From JACDBE01 sp051002015 (GTDB lineage: Bacteria; Actinomycetota; Acidimicrobiia; Spongiisociales; UBA5794), in assembly GCA_051002015.1 (NCBI GenBank), contig JBPCMS010000115.1, positions 1 through 33,914 on the forward strand: DNA of 33,914 nt, read 5' to 3'. A program made the position numbers and the translations under genes. Positions within the stretch are counted from its first letter, which is position 1, and the number at the start of each line of letters is the position of its first letter. Of the stretch, positions 6,585-13,794 are shown piece after piece. The notes below the pieces were generated by a model. It ran no database searches and was not told where the DNA came from. It worked only from the letters and a program-made list of their open reading frames with translations.

Positions 6585-7574
6585 ATGGCCACGCTCCGGC
6601 TGTTCGCCAATCTCCGTGAGGCGGCGGGCACCTCATCGATCGAGATCGAGGGTGCCACCGTCGGCATGGTGCTCGACGCTGCCACCGACCGGTTCGGCTC
6701 GACCTTCGCCGCCGGGCTCGACACCGCCAACGTGTGGGTCAACGGGCACGAGGCCGACCGCAGCACCACGGTCGAGGGCGGTGACGAGGTGGCGGTGATC
6801 CCCCCGGTTTCCGGTGGCGTCACCGTGTTCGAGGACGGCGACATCACCCCGGCTCTGCTCGGGATCATCCTGCTCGCCACCTTCGCCATCGCCAACGTCA
6901 TCTCGCTCGAGGCGCTCGCCTTCGCCGCCGTCGGCGGCACCCTCGCCTGGCTGTGGGATCTGGGCGACACCCAGGCCGAGGCCGGCAGGAGCACGCCGGT
7001 GATCGGCGCCCTGGTCGGGGCGGCCGCCGCCGGCAACGGCGCATACGCCTGGGGCGTCGCCGGGTTCGCCGCCGGTCTCGCCCTCGGGCTGATGGCGGTG
7101 CTGGTCAACGCGCTGTACGACAGGCAGCAGCGGTCGCTGAGCGCCCTGTCCTCGGGCACGTTGATGAGCCTGACCGCCGGGGCCGGTGCCGGGGGCCTGG
7201 TCCTGGCGAGGGCCGAGTCTGCGGTACACGTCACGGTGTTCCTGGTGGTCGTGGTGCTCGCCGCCGTCGCCCAGTGGGCGGCGCGCCGCTTCCTGCCCGA
7301 CATCGGCGGGCTCGACCCAAACCTGGCCATGGCCATCGGCGTCCTCGTCGGCGCCGGCGCCGCCGGTTTCATCGCAGACACCCTCTCCCCCGCCGAGGCA
7401 CTGATCGCAGGCGCCGCCGCCATCGCCGGGCTGCTCGCCGGCAAGGCGATCGGCTCGATGCTGCGCACCGGTGACGTGGCCCACACCACCCGCTCCCCCG
7501 GTCTGCTCACCGCCATCGACGGCGCCGTGGTGGCGGCGGCGACGTTCTGGATCGGATTGCTCCTCTTCCGCTGA
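6585..7574 (+). CDS. MoaD/ThiS-like domain fused to a polytopic membrane domain (CdsA-like)
   Basis: 329 residues in two parts. Residues 1-78 form a beta-grasp MoaD/ThiS domain: MATLRLFANLREAAG at the start, VWVNGHEAD in the middle, and VIPPVSGG at 71-78. In free MoaD or ThiS the Gly-Gly is the C terminus that is adenylated and thiocarboxylated. Here the chain continues into about eight hydrophobic segments (residues 89-329). The C-terminal part (GKAIGSMLRTGDVAH, SPGLLTAIDG) weakly resembles the end of phosphatidate cytidylyltransferase. The domain boundary is clear; the membrane-domain family is tentative. The gene stands alone between a divergent catabolic operon and an M23 peptidase gene 49 nt downstream. 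It could be a sulfur-carrier precursor processed after GlyGly, or a regulator of lipid synthesis. Confidence 0.75.
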   Translation: MATLRLFANLREAAGTSSIEIEGATVGMVLDAATDRFGSTFAAGLDTANVWVNGHEADRSTTVEGGDEVAVIPPVSGGVTVFEDGDITPALLGIILLATFAIANVISLEALAFAAVGGTLAWLWDLGDTQAEAGRSTPVIGALVGAAAAGNGAYAWGVAGFAAGLALGLMAVLVNALYDRQQRSLSALSSGTLMSLTAGAGAGGLVLARAESAVHVTVFLVVVVLAAVAQWAARRFLPDIGGLDPNLAMAIGVLVGAGAAGFIADTLSPAEALIAGAAAIAGLLAGKAIGSMLRTGDVAHTTRSPGLLTAIDGAVVAAATFWIGLLLFR

Positions 7575-7608
7575 CCACCGAAATCGCCGGTTGGGCCTCG
7601 ATCCCGGG

Positions 7609-7614
7609 TAACCT
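7609..7614 (+). promoter_or_regulatory. Predicted -10 of the M23 peptidase gene
   Basis: TAACCT, 9 nt before ATG 7624. The intervening bases are C-rich and cannot act as a Shine-Dalgarno, consistent with a leaderless start. Confidence 0.35.
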
Positions 7615-7623
7615 CCCCCTGCC

Positions 7624-8706
7624 ATGAAAGATGTGAGCAGACGGTTGCTCGCCGTTCTCCTGGCCATCGCTTTCCTCGGCCTCGCTCCCGTCGCCGCGGT
7701 CGCCACCAGCGAGGAGGACGTCGAGCTGGCCGAAGCCGACCGGCGGGCAGCCTATGACCGCCTGGTCGAGGTCAATGCCAAGCTCGACGACGCCCTGCTG
7801 CGTTACAACCAGATCAACGCCGAGCTCGAGGCGCTCGGAGCCCGCATAGAGGTCATCACCGGGCGGATCGCCGACGCCGAGGTGGAGATGGCGACGCTGC
7901 TGGAACGGGCCGAGGAGATGGTCACCGAGGCGTACATGGCGGCGGGCGGCTCCCTCCTCGAGCTCGCCTTCGAGGCGGAGAGCCTCCAGGACATGCTCAC
8001 TTCTCAGGCGCTCCTCGACCGGGCGGCAGACGCCGACCTGCTCGAGCTCAACCGGCTGGACGCGGTGACCCGGGAGACCGACCGCCTCCGCCAGGAGGTG
8101 GAGGCGGACCGGGACCGGATGGAGCAGCTCGGGGTCGAGGCCGCCGCCCTGGTCGACGAGCTGGCCGACCTGCAGCGGGAACGGGATGCCGAGTACGAGC
8201 GAAGCGACGCCGCCGCCCGCCAGGCCCGCGCCGAGTTCGAGGAGGCCGAGCGGGCCCGCAAGCTCGCCGCCGCCGCCGCCGCCCGCGGGTCGGCCGGAGG
8301 GGTCGGATCCATCTCCGGCTTCGTGTGTCCGCTTCCCGGGGCCAGCTTCATCAACGACTGGGGCTTCCCCCGTTCGGGCGGCAGGGCCCACCAGGGAACC
8401 GACCTGTTCGCCCCATACGGCACCCCGGTGCTCGCCTCCGGCAACGGGACCGTCAGCCACCGGCAGAGCAGCCTGGGTGGCACCACCATCTACCTGAACA
8501 CCGCCTCGGCGATGTACTACTACGCCCACCTCTCCGGTTATGCGGACGGCGCCCCTTCCGGCTCGCCGGTGAGCGCCGGACAGGTCATCGGCTACGTGGG
8601 CACCTCCGGCAACGCCATCGGGACCTCGCCCCATCTCCACTTCGAGATCCACCCCGGCGGCGGTTCTGCGGTCAACCCGTACCCCACCCTGGTGTCCGCC
8701 TGCTGA
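7624..8706 (+). CDS. Secreted coiled-coil M23-family metallopeptidase (EnvC/RipB-like organisation)
   Basis: 360 residues. A signal peptide covers about 1-27 (charged MKDVSRR, hydrophobic core, cleavage near AAVA-T). Residues 30-215 are a long heptad-rich coiled coil ending in an Ala-rich hinge. The C-terminal M23 (LytM) domain spans about 230-355 with zinc motif HQGTD (His256, Asp260), His302 in YYYAHLSG and HLH at 337-339 in HLHFEIH. All expected zinc ligands are present, so it should be an active endopeptidase cleaving peptidoglycan cross-links outside the membrane, unlike degenerate EnvC activators. Coiled-coil M23 proteins often partner with FtsEX in cell separation, but ftsEX is not in this window. 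Upstream it has a leaderless-type promoter. Confidence 0.9.
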   Translation: MKDVSRRLLAVLLAIAFLGLAPVAAVATSEEDVELAEADRRAAYDRLVEVNAKLDDALLRYNQINAELEALGARIEVITGRIADAEVEMATLLERAEEMVTEAYMAAGGSLLELAFEAESLQDMLTSQALLDRAADADLLELNRLDAVTRETDRLRQEVEADRDRMEQLGVEAAALVDELADLQRERDAEYERSDAAARQARAEFEEAERARKLAAAAAARGSAGGVGSISGFVCPLPGASFINDWGFPRSGGRAHQGTDLFAPYGTPVLASGNGTVSHRQSSLGGTTIYLNTASAMYYYAHLSGYADGAPSGSPVSAGQVIGYVGTSGNAIGTSPHLHFEIHPGGGSAVNPYPTLVSAC

Positions 8707-8746
8707 CGTCGCCGCTAGCCTCCACCTCCTCACCACGTGAGTTGAG

Positions 8747-9283
8747 ATGAGCTCCCATCGCCGCCGCACCGACATCATCGCCGACCCCTCGTTCGTCGCC
8801 GACCTGACCGATCTCGATGTCGCCACCCTGCGCAGCCGGCGCCGGATGTGCCTCGACGTTGAACGGGAGCTGTCCTACCACCGCCGCCTGCTCCACGGCA
8901 GGCTCGACCTGATCGACTTCGAGCAGCGGCGCCGCCGCGGCGACGAGCCGAGCGACGCCCTCGGATCGCTCGGTGAGATCCTCAACGACGACGTCTCCGA
9001 CACCGCCCGGGTCACCGCCGATGCCCTCGCCACCGACGCCTACGTTGGTCCCGACCCCGGCCGCCGTCCCATCGACCTCGTGCTCGGTGACGACACCGTC
9101 GGCAGGCTCGGGGAGCTGACCGACGACCAGCTCGCCACCGCCAGGTCCAAGGTGGAGAGCGTCGAGCGGGTGATCTCTGCGCAGCGACGTACCGTCCACC
9201 GGGCCGAGGCGACGCTCGCCACCGAGCTGGCGGGGCGCTACCGCGCCGGGACCATCTCCACCGACGAGCTCATCACCGGCTGA
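8747..9283 (+). CDS. RsiG-like c-di-GMP-binding anti-sigma factor family protein
   Basis: 178 residues, largely helical. It contains two copies of the RsiG signature E-x3-S-x2-R-x3-Q-x3-D in degenerate form: Glu39, Ser43, Arg46, His50, Asp54, and Glu140, Ser144, Arg147, His151, Ala155. In Streptomyces RsiG the paired helices bind a c-di-GMP dimer and hold sigma WhiG. Here His replaces Gln in both copies, and the final Asp of the second copy is Ala. The linker is rich in acidic residues and contains SLGEI. No sigma factor gene is nearby, so the target is unknown. It is the first gene of a five-gene unit, 2 nt before the asparaginase gene. A TAGCCT element lies about 30 nt upstream of the ATG, and the Shine-Dalgarno is weak. 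Confidence 0.75.
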   Translation: MSSHRRRTDIIADPSFVADLTDLDVATLRSRRRMCLDVERELSYHRRLLHGRLDLIDFEQRRRRGDEPSDALGSLGEILNDDVSDTARVTADALATDAYVGPDPGRRPIDLVLGDDTVGRLGELTDDQLATARSKVESVERVISAQRRTVHRAEATLATELAGRYRAGTISTDELITG

Positions 9284-9285
9284 GC

Positions 9286-10218
9286 GTGCATGCCGCCACC
9301 ATCCGATCGGGTCTGGTCGAGTCCACCCACGAGTGGATCGGCGTCGCCGTCACCAGCGACGGGGAGCTGATCGAGGGCTGGGGCGACGCCGACCGCCCGT
9401 TGTTCTACCGCTCGGCGATCAAGGCGCTCCAGGCGACCGTCAGCCTCGAGGCCGGCGCCGACCTGGTACCGGAGCACCTCGCCCTGGCCTGTGCCAGCCA
9501 CTCCGCCCAACCGGTCCACCTGGCCATCGTGCAGCGGATGCTCGATGACGCCGGTCTCGACGAGGGTGCGCTCCGGTGCCCCCCCGATCACCCGCTGGGT
9601 CGGTCGGCCCGGGAGCGTGCCATCCGGGACGGGGAGAAGCCGCGGCGGATCATGCACAACTGCTCGGGCAAGCACGCCGGGTTCCTGCGGGCCTGTCTGG
9701 CCTCGGGATGGCCCCTGGACACGTACCTCGACCCCGATCACCCGCTCCAGCAGCGGGTGATCGAGCTGGTGGCCGAGGTGTCCGGTGTCGACCCTCGCCC
9801 GGTCGGCATCGACGGGTGCGGGGCCCCGACGCTGCGGGGCACCGTGCGCTCCCTGGCCACCTCGTTCGCCCGGCTCAGCGACGACCGGCGCCTGGAGACG
9901 GCCCGGACCGCGGTCACCCGCTTCCCCGCCCTCACCTCCGGGAACGATCGCGCCGACGGACGCGTTGCCATGTGGTGGGGTGGCCCGGCCAAGGGAGGCG
10001 CCGAGGGGGTCATGGCGGCCGGGCGCAACGGGATCGGTCTGGCCACCAAGAGCGTGGAGGGATCGTTGAGGATCGCCGTGATGGGACTGATCGAGATGGC
10101 ACACCGGCTGGGGCTGATCCCCCCCGCCGCCCTCGACGCGCTCGCCACCGATCACGTCCCCACCGTCTACGGCGGTGGTCGTCCGGTCGGGTCGATCGTC
10201 CCCGACCTCGCCGGGTGA
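9286..10218 (+). CDS. L-asparaginase II family protein (Rhizobium-type, class 3)
   Basis: 310 residues, GTG start two nt after the RsiG-like stop. Members of this family hydrolyse asparagine to aspartate and ammonia, probably in the cytoplasm because no signal peptide is present. Expected active-site elements are visible. The Ser43-x-x-Lys46 pair is in YRSAIKALQ, with a serine in CASHSAQPVH near 70. Cys126 and Lys129 are in HNCSGKHAGFL, and Cys178 is in DGCGAPT; the two cysteines match the zinc-linked pair of the Rhizobium etli enzyme. Length is slightly shorter than the common 330-350. Its link with RsiG-like and mycothiol genes may be only operon economy. Confidence 0.88.
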   Translation: MHAATIRSGLVESTHEWIGVAVTSDGELIEGWGDADRPLFYRSAIKALQATVSLEAGADLVPEHLALACASHSAQPVHLAIVQRMLDDAGLDEGALRCPPDHPLGRSARERAIRDGEKPRRIMHNCSGKHAGFLRACLASGWPLDTYLDPDHPLQQRVIELVAEVSGVDPRPVGIDGCGAPTLRGTVRSLATSFARLSDDRRLETARTAVTRFPALTSGNDRADGRVAMWWGGPAKGGAEGVMAAGRNGIGLATKSVEGSLRIAVMGLIEMAHRLGLIPPAALDALATDHVPTVYGGGRPVGSIVPDLAG

Positions 10219-10224
10219 TCGCAC

Positions 10225-11154
10225 ATGACCGCCGCCCTCACCACCCGATGGGACAGCCTGGCCTTCGACCTGCCCCCCACCGTCCCCGGGACCGGGCCCT
10301 TCACCAGCAGGGCGTTCCTCGAGACGTGGTGGGAGCACCGCTCCGAGCCGGAGGACGCCCTGCTGCTGGTGGCCGCCGACGACGCCCTGCTCCCGCTGCT
10401 ACGGCGCGGAGACCTGGTGGCCTTCCTCGGCGAGCAGGACCTCACCGATTACCACTCGCCCCGCGGCGACGACCTCACCGAGGTGATGGCTTCGCTGGTC
10501 GATGTCGCCGATCCGGGATGGCGGTTCAGCTTCAACTCGATCCCTGAGCCGGCGGCATCGCTGGTGACGGAGGCTCTGCACGCCACGGGTATCGAGTCGG
10601 CCGCCACCCGCCACCAGACCGCCGCCGTTGTCGCCCTCCCACCCACATACGAAGACTGGCTCGATGCCATCGGCAAGAAGCAGCGCCACGAGGTGCGCCG
10701 CAAGCGGCGCCGATTCGTGGAGGCGCTCGGCGATCCCCGGCTCGAACGGTTGTCCGGCGCCGACGCCGTCGCCGCCTTCTCCGCCATGCACCGGCTTTCC
10801 CCCGGCGACAAGGGCATGTTCATGACCCCGGCGATGGAGGCGTTCCTCAACGGCCTCCACCACCGTGCCGGCGCCGTCATCGACGCCCTGTGCGGGGATG
10901 ACGGAAGACCGGTGGCGGCGGGCTTCGGGTTCGAGGACGGAGGCGGGTACTACCTGTACAACTCCGCATTCGACCCGGCGGCTGGGGCGGCCTCACCGGG
11001 CGTGGTGCTGATCGACATGTTGATCGAGCAGGCCATCTCCTCGGCGAGGACCGTGTTCGACTTCCTCAAGGGCGACGAGCCGTACAAGTTCCGGCTGGGC
11101 GCCGAGGAGCGGCCCCTGTACGAGGTCACCGGACGGTTCGGGGACCGCCGATGA
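10225..11154 (+). CDS. GNAT-family N-acetyltransferase, BioF2/CelD-like (Acetyltransf_6)
   Basis: 309 residues. The middle and C-terminal thirds resemble the GNAT domain of CelD/FemAB-like proteins: a Lys/Arg-rich KKQRHEVRRKRRR segment at about 152-164, GRPVAAGFGFE followed by GGGYYLYNSAFDP, and FDFLKGDEPYKFRLGAEERP near the end, a signature of this group. The N-terminal third is probably a half-GNAT pseudo-domain, as in FemAB folds. The substrate is unknown; envelope glycan or peptidoglycan precursors are typical for relatives. The ATG is 6 nt after the asparaginase stop, and the gene end overlaps mshA by ATGA. Being directly coupled to mshA it could act on a thiol precursor, but MshD acetyltransferases look different, so I do not claim that. 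Confidence 0.8.
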   Translation: MTAALTTRWDSLAFDLPPTVPGTGPFTSRAFLETWWEHRSEPEDALLLVAADDALLPLLRRGDLVAFLGEQDLTDYHSPRGDDLTEVMASLVDVADPGWRFSFNSIPEPAASLVTEALHATGIESAATRHQTAAVVALPPTYEDWLDAIGKKQRHEVRRKRRRFVEALGDPRLERLSGADAVAAFSAMHRLSPGDKGMFMTPAMEAFLNGLHHRAGAVIDALCGDDGRPVAAGFGFEDGGGYYLYNSAFDPAAGAASPGVVLIDMLIEQAISSARTVFDFLKGDEPYKFRLGAEERPLYEVTGRFGDRR

Positions 11155-12404
11155 CCGACGCCCCGCCCGCCGCTGCGGAGCATTCTCCGTCCATCGATGA
11201 GGTCGTCTACCTGTCGGTGCACACCTCGCCGCTGCTCACCCCTGGCACCGGGGACGCCGGTGGCATGAACGTGTACATCGACGAGCTGGCCCAGACGATG
11301 GTCGGGCGGTCCGTCGAGGTGACCGTGTTCACCAGGCGCATCGACCCGGACCTGCCCGAGGTGGTGACCGCAGATGGGGGCTACCGGGTCGTCCACATCA
11401 CGGCGGGGCCGGCCGCTCCGATCCCCATCGAGCAGATCCCGCAGCACATCGGCGAGTTCACCGAGCGGGCGTACGGATGGTTCGACGACCACGGGCTGCG
11501 TCCCGACGTCCTGCACAGCCATTACTGGCTCTCCGGCTGGGCCGGGGTGGTGCTCAAGGACACGATGGGGATCCCCCTCGCCAACTCGTTCCATACCCTC
11601 GGCAGGATCAAGGACCTGGCCAGGCGCGACGACGAGCCGGCGTCGAGCCCGATGCGGACCCTGACCGAGACCGAGGTGATCGCCCGCTCCGACTGCGTCA
11701 TCGCCTCCACCCCGTACGAGTTCGACGACCTGGTGGAGCACTACGGAGCACGTCTCGAGCGGTTGTGCCTGTCCCCGCCGGGGGTGAACCACGACCTGTT
11801 CGCCCCCGGGGACCGGGCCGAGGCCCGGCGGTGGCTCGGACTGCCCGAGCAGGCTTCGATCGTCCTCTTCGTGGGGAGGATCCAGCCGCACAAGGCACCT
11901 GACGTCGCCGTGGAGGTGGCGGCGATGCTCCCCACCCACGTCCACCTGCTGGTCATCGGCGGCGCCAGCGGCACCCAGGGGGCGGCGGAGATGACGCAGC
12001 TGCAGCGACGGGTCGACCAGCTGGGGATCGACCACAGGGTCCATTTCCTCCCCAACCAGCCCCACCGGTCGCTCTCCCGCTTCTACCAGGCCGCCGATGT
12101 GCTGATGGTGCCATCGCGATCCGAGTCGTTCGGGTTGGTGGCGGCCGAGGCCCAGGCGTGCGGGCTGCCGGTGGTGGCGGCGGCCACCGGCGGCCTTCCC
12201 TTCGTGATCGAGGATGGGGTCACCGGGACGCTCGTCGCCGGCCACGAACCGGCCGGCCACGCCGCCGCGGTGCGGGCGATCCTGGACCACCCCGAGCTTG
12301 CCGAGGCGATGGCACAGGAGGCCGTGGTCCGGTCGGAGCGCTTCTCGTGGAGCGCCACCGCCGATCGTCTGCTCGAGCTCTACCGGGGGATCTCGGGGAG
12401 GTGA
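11151..12404 (+). CDS. mshA: D-inositol-3-phosphate glycosyltransferase, mycothiol biosynthesis
   Basis: 417 residues, GT-B fold, GT4 family. MshA transfers GlcNAc from UDP-GlcNAc to 1L-myo-inositol 1-phosphate, the first committed step to mycothiol. The diagnostic N-terminal stretch HTSPLLTPGTGDAGGMNVYI binds inositol phosphate. HSHYWLSG, SFHTLGRIKD and the C-domain blocks FVGRIQPHKAPD and SRSESFGLVAAEAQACGLPVV (shortened here) carry the nucleotide-sugar site with the E-x7-E motif. It overlaps the upstream GNAT gene (ATGA) and downstream ybjN gene (GTGA). The presence of mshA indicates that the organism uses mycothiol in place of glutathione, which matters for the missing GSH-dependent isomerase in the homogentisate operon. 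Confidence 0.93.
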   Translation: MTDAPPAAAEHSPSIDEVVYLSVHTSPLLTPGTGDAGGMNVYIDELAQTMVGRSVEVTVFTRRIDPDLPEVVTADGGYRVVHITAGPAAPIPIEQIPQHIGEFTERAYGWFDDHGLRPDVLHSHYWLSGWAGVVLKDTMGIPLANSFHTLGRIKDLARRDDEPASSPMRTLTETEVIARSDCVIASTPYEFDDLVEHYGARLERLCLSPPGVNHDLFAPGDRAEARRWLGLPEQASIVLFVGRIQPHKAPDVAVEVAAMLPTHVHLLVIGGASGTQGAAEMTQLQRRVDQLGIDHRVHFLPNQPHRSLSRFYQAADVLMVPSRSESFGLVAAEAQACGLPVVAAATGGLPFVIEDGVTGTLVAGHEPAGHAAAVRAILDHPELAEAMAQEAVVRSERFSWSATADRLLELYRGISGR

Positions 12405-12829
12405 ACCGGGACCAGGCGTGGGCGTTCGTTGCCGAGACCATCGAGCGCTGGGCCGCCGATCCCGCCACCGACATCGTCTGGTCGGGGGAGTACGAGAGCC
12501 GGCTCGGCATCCGGATGCGGCAGCGGGTCCGCGACTTCACCACCGTTTGGTTCGAGATCGGGTCCCGCACGGTGCGCTTCGAGGCCTACCTGCTCCCGGC
12601 GCCGCCCGAGCATGTCGAGCGGGTCTCCGCCTGGTGCCTGCGCCGTAACTGGACCTCGTGGCCGTCGACCATCGCCGCCAACCGTGACCGCGACCTGTTC
12701 GTCATCGGGCGGATCCCCCTCGATCTGCTCGACGAGACCTCGCTCGATCAGGCGGTCGGGTCCATCCACGAGACGGTCGAGACCTCGTTCCGGCCGCTGC
12801 TCCGGATCGTTCGCGAAAGATCCCCATGA
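12401..12829 (+). CDS. YbjN domain-containing protein
   Basis: 142 residues from a GTG start overlapping the mshA stop (GTGA). The protein has the YbjN / type III secretion chaperone-like alpha-beta fold pattern: an initial helix, strands FTTVWFEIGSRTVRFEAYLL, then LRRNWTSWPSTIAAN, FVIGRIPLDLLDE and a final helix. The same neighbour follows mshA in mycobacteria (Rv0486-Rv0487), which supports both assignments. No catalytic residues are evident and the molecular role is unknown; it may be a chaperone or adaptor. It ends the five-gene operon that starts with the RsiG-like gene. Confidence 0.85.
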   Translation: MNRDQAWAFVAETIERWAADPATDIVWSGEYESRLGIRMRQRVRDFTTVWFEIGSRTVRFEAYLLPAPPEHVERVSAWCLRRNWTSWPSTIAANRDRDLFVIGRIPLDLLDETSLDQAVGSIHETVETSFRPLLRIVRERSP

Positions 12830-12833
12830 CGAC

Positions 12834-12888
12834 TTGTCGACATGGGTTGTGCACAAGCCGCTGTGGATTGGTGTGGATACGTGGACAA
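12834..12888. promoter_or_regulatory. Cluster of DnaA-box-like sequences
   Basis: Within 55 bp there are TTGTCGACA (12834-12842, one mismatch to TTGTCCACA), TTGTGCACA (12847-12855, full match to TTRTNCACA and palindromic with the next base), and on the other strand CAATCCACA (12862-12870), GTATCCACA (12872-12880) and TTGTCCACG (12880-12888). Boxes occur on both strands with 0-2 mismatches. A moderately AT-rich stretch follows at 12931-12963. This could be an origin, a DnaA titration site or a DnaA-regulated promoter. No dnaA, dnaN or rpmH is nearby, so a chromosomal origin is not established. Confidence 0.45.
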
Positions 12889-13025
12889 CCGCCGCCCCGA
12901 GCATGAGCCAGAGCGGCCGTTACCCGCGGTTGGCATCAACTGATCTAAACTACAGGAGCATTTCGGGGCCCCTTTCGGGTTATCGGGGGGCTTGAAACCA
13001 TCCGCCCGGCTCCGTATCTTCGGAT
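12889..13025. other. Non-coding interval after the DnaA-box cluster
   Basis: No credible reading frame. It contains TAAACT at 12946-12951 followed by ACAGGAGC, which could be a promoter for a short transcript running into the structured element at 13026. It also has a C/G-rich patch with repeated TTTCGGG at about 12961-12980. Function not determined. Confidence 0.3.
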
Positions 13026-13120
13026 GCACAAAGCCCAAGGTGCTTACGCAGGGCCCAACAACCTCGTTCGGGGAAGTGCGGGGAAGAAGGGGCCGGGCGG
13101 GGGTTCCTTGGGCTTTGTGC
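13026..13120. ncRNA. Long structured inverted repeat, candidate non-coding RNA or mobile-element remnant
   Basis: GCACAAAGCCCAAGG (13026-13040) and its perfect reverse complement CCTTGGGCTTTGTGC (13106-13120) enclose 65 nt. Inside, GGCCC (13052-13056) can pair with GGGCC (13090-13094), and CCTC (13062-13065) with GGGG (13070-13073) around a GTTC loop, giving a rod with internal loops. It lies immediately upstream of the VOC-gene promoter. It does not match SRP RNA, tmRNA or RNase P signatures that I know. The strand of any transcript is unknown. Confidence 0.4.
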
Positions 13121-13128
13121 TGGTGCCG

Positions 13129-13134
13129 TACGAT
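13129..13134 (+). promoter_or_regulatory. Predicted -10 of the VOC-family gene
   Basis: TACGAT, 6 nt before ATG 13141, with no Shine-Dalgarno. Spacing fits a leaderless mRNA. Confidence 0.35.
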
Positions 13135-13140
13135 CGTCCG

Positions 13141-13695
13141 ATGGCGGCACGGCTCACCGCGGTCAGGCTCCCCATCCCCTGGGACGCCTTCGATCTACCC
13201 AATCCCCTGGCCACCCGCTCCACCGTGCTCACCACCGGCGAGCCCGCCTGGCGGTGGAGCTCAGGATTCCCCAACCTGGGGATCCCCCAATGCGACGATC
13301 CGCTCGGGACCGCCGCCCCCGGGTGGGATCTCGATCACGTCGTGCTGCTGGTCCCCGACCTCGACGCCGCCATCGCCATCCTGGTGGACACCGGCGCCGC
13401 GGCCAGGCTACGCGTGGTGGTGCGGGACCGGCCGACCGCCTTCTTCCGGGTGGGGCCGCTGCTCGAGGTGATCGAGTCCCCGGTTCGGGCCCCGGCGCTG
13501 TACGGGGTCGCCCTGGTAACCGATGAGCCCCTCGGGGTGATCGCCCTGCGCTGGCGGTCGATGGGGCTGGACATCGCCGATCCCAGACCAGCGATCCAGC
13601 CGGGGCGCCGGATCATGACGGTGCGTGCCGTCGAGGCCGGGTTTGCCGTGATGTCCCCCGACGGAGCCGTCTCGTCCCCCCACACGCCGATCTGA
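13141..13695 (+). CDS. VOC/glyoxalase-fold protein
   Basis: 184 residues. The section WDLDHVVLLVPDLDAAIAIL at 61-80 is the first beta-alpha unit of a vicinal-oxygen-chelate domain, with His65 as the usual metal-binding position. FFRVGPLLEVIESP supplies the Glu at the end of the unit. The second half (GVALVTDEPLGVIA, RIMTVRAVEAGFAVMSP) is a weaker VOC repeat. It is one of the glyoxalase-like actinobacterial proteins without assigned substrate. The frame extends upstream to 13024, but the extra N terminus lies in the inverted repeat and is unlike a protein, so ATG 13141 is preferred. It is 99 nt upstream of the sunset-domain gene and may be a single-gene unit. Confidence 0.75.
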   Translation: MAARLTAVRLPIPWDAFDLPNPLATRSTVLTTGEPAWRWSSGFPNLGIPQCDDPLGTAAPGWDLDHVVLLVPDLDAAIAILVDTGAAARLRVVVRDRPTAFFRVGPLLEVIESPVRAPALYGVALVTDEPLGVIALRWRSMGLDIADPRPAIQPGRRIMTVRAVEAGFAVMSPDGAVSSPHTPI

Positions 13696-13698
13696 CGG

Positions 13699-13711
13699 GC
13701 CCGCTGCGGGC
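13699..13711 (+). terminator. Short GC hairpin after the VOC gene
   Basis: GCCCG, loop CTG, CGGGC, starting 4 nt after the stop codon. There is no U-tract. It is a weak terminator candidate only. Confidence 0.25.
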
Positions 13712-13794
13712 GGCGCCGGTCGGCCAGTGGACGCCGGCACCCCCATCCGCTAGGAATGAGGCGGCAAGCTCGTCGACACGAAGGGTAGGAAGGC

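Noticed and set aside
13026..13120. SRP RNA or 6S RNA
   Set aside because: The SRP GGAAG-type apical loop is missing, and the element is much shorter than 6S RNA; only the rod shape is similar.
13024..13140. Longer VOC protein starting at 13024
   Set aside because: The extra codons run through the inverted repeat and encode low-complexity Gly/Lys sequence; the promoter at 13129-13134 points to ATG 13141.
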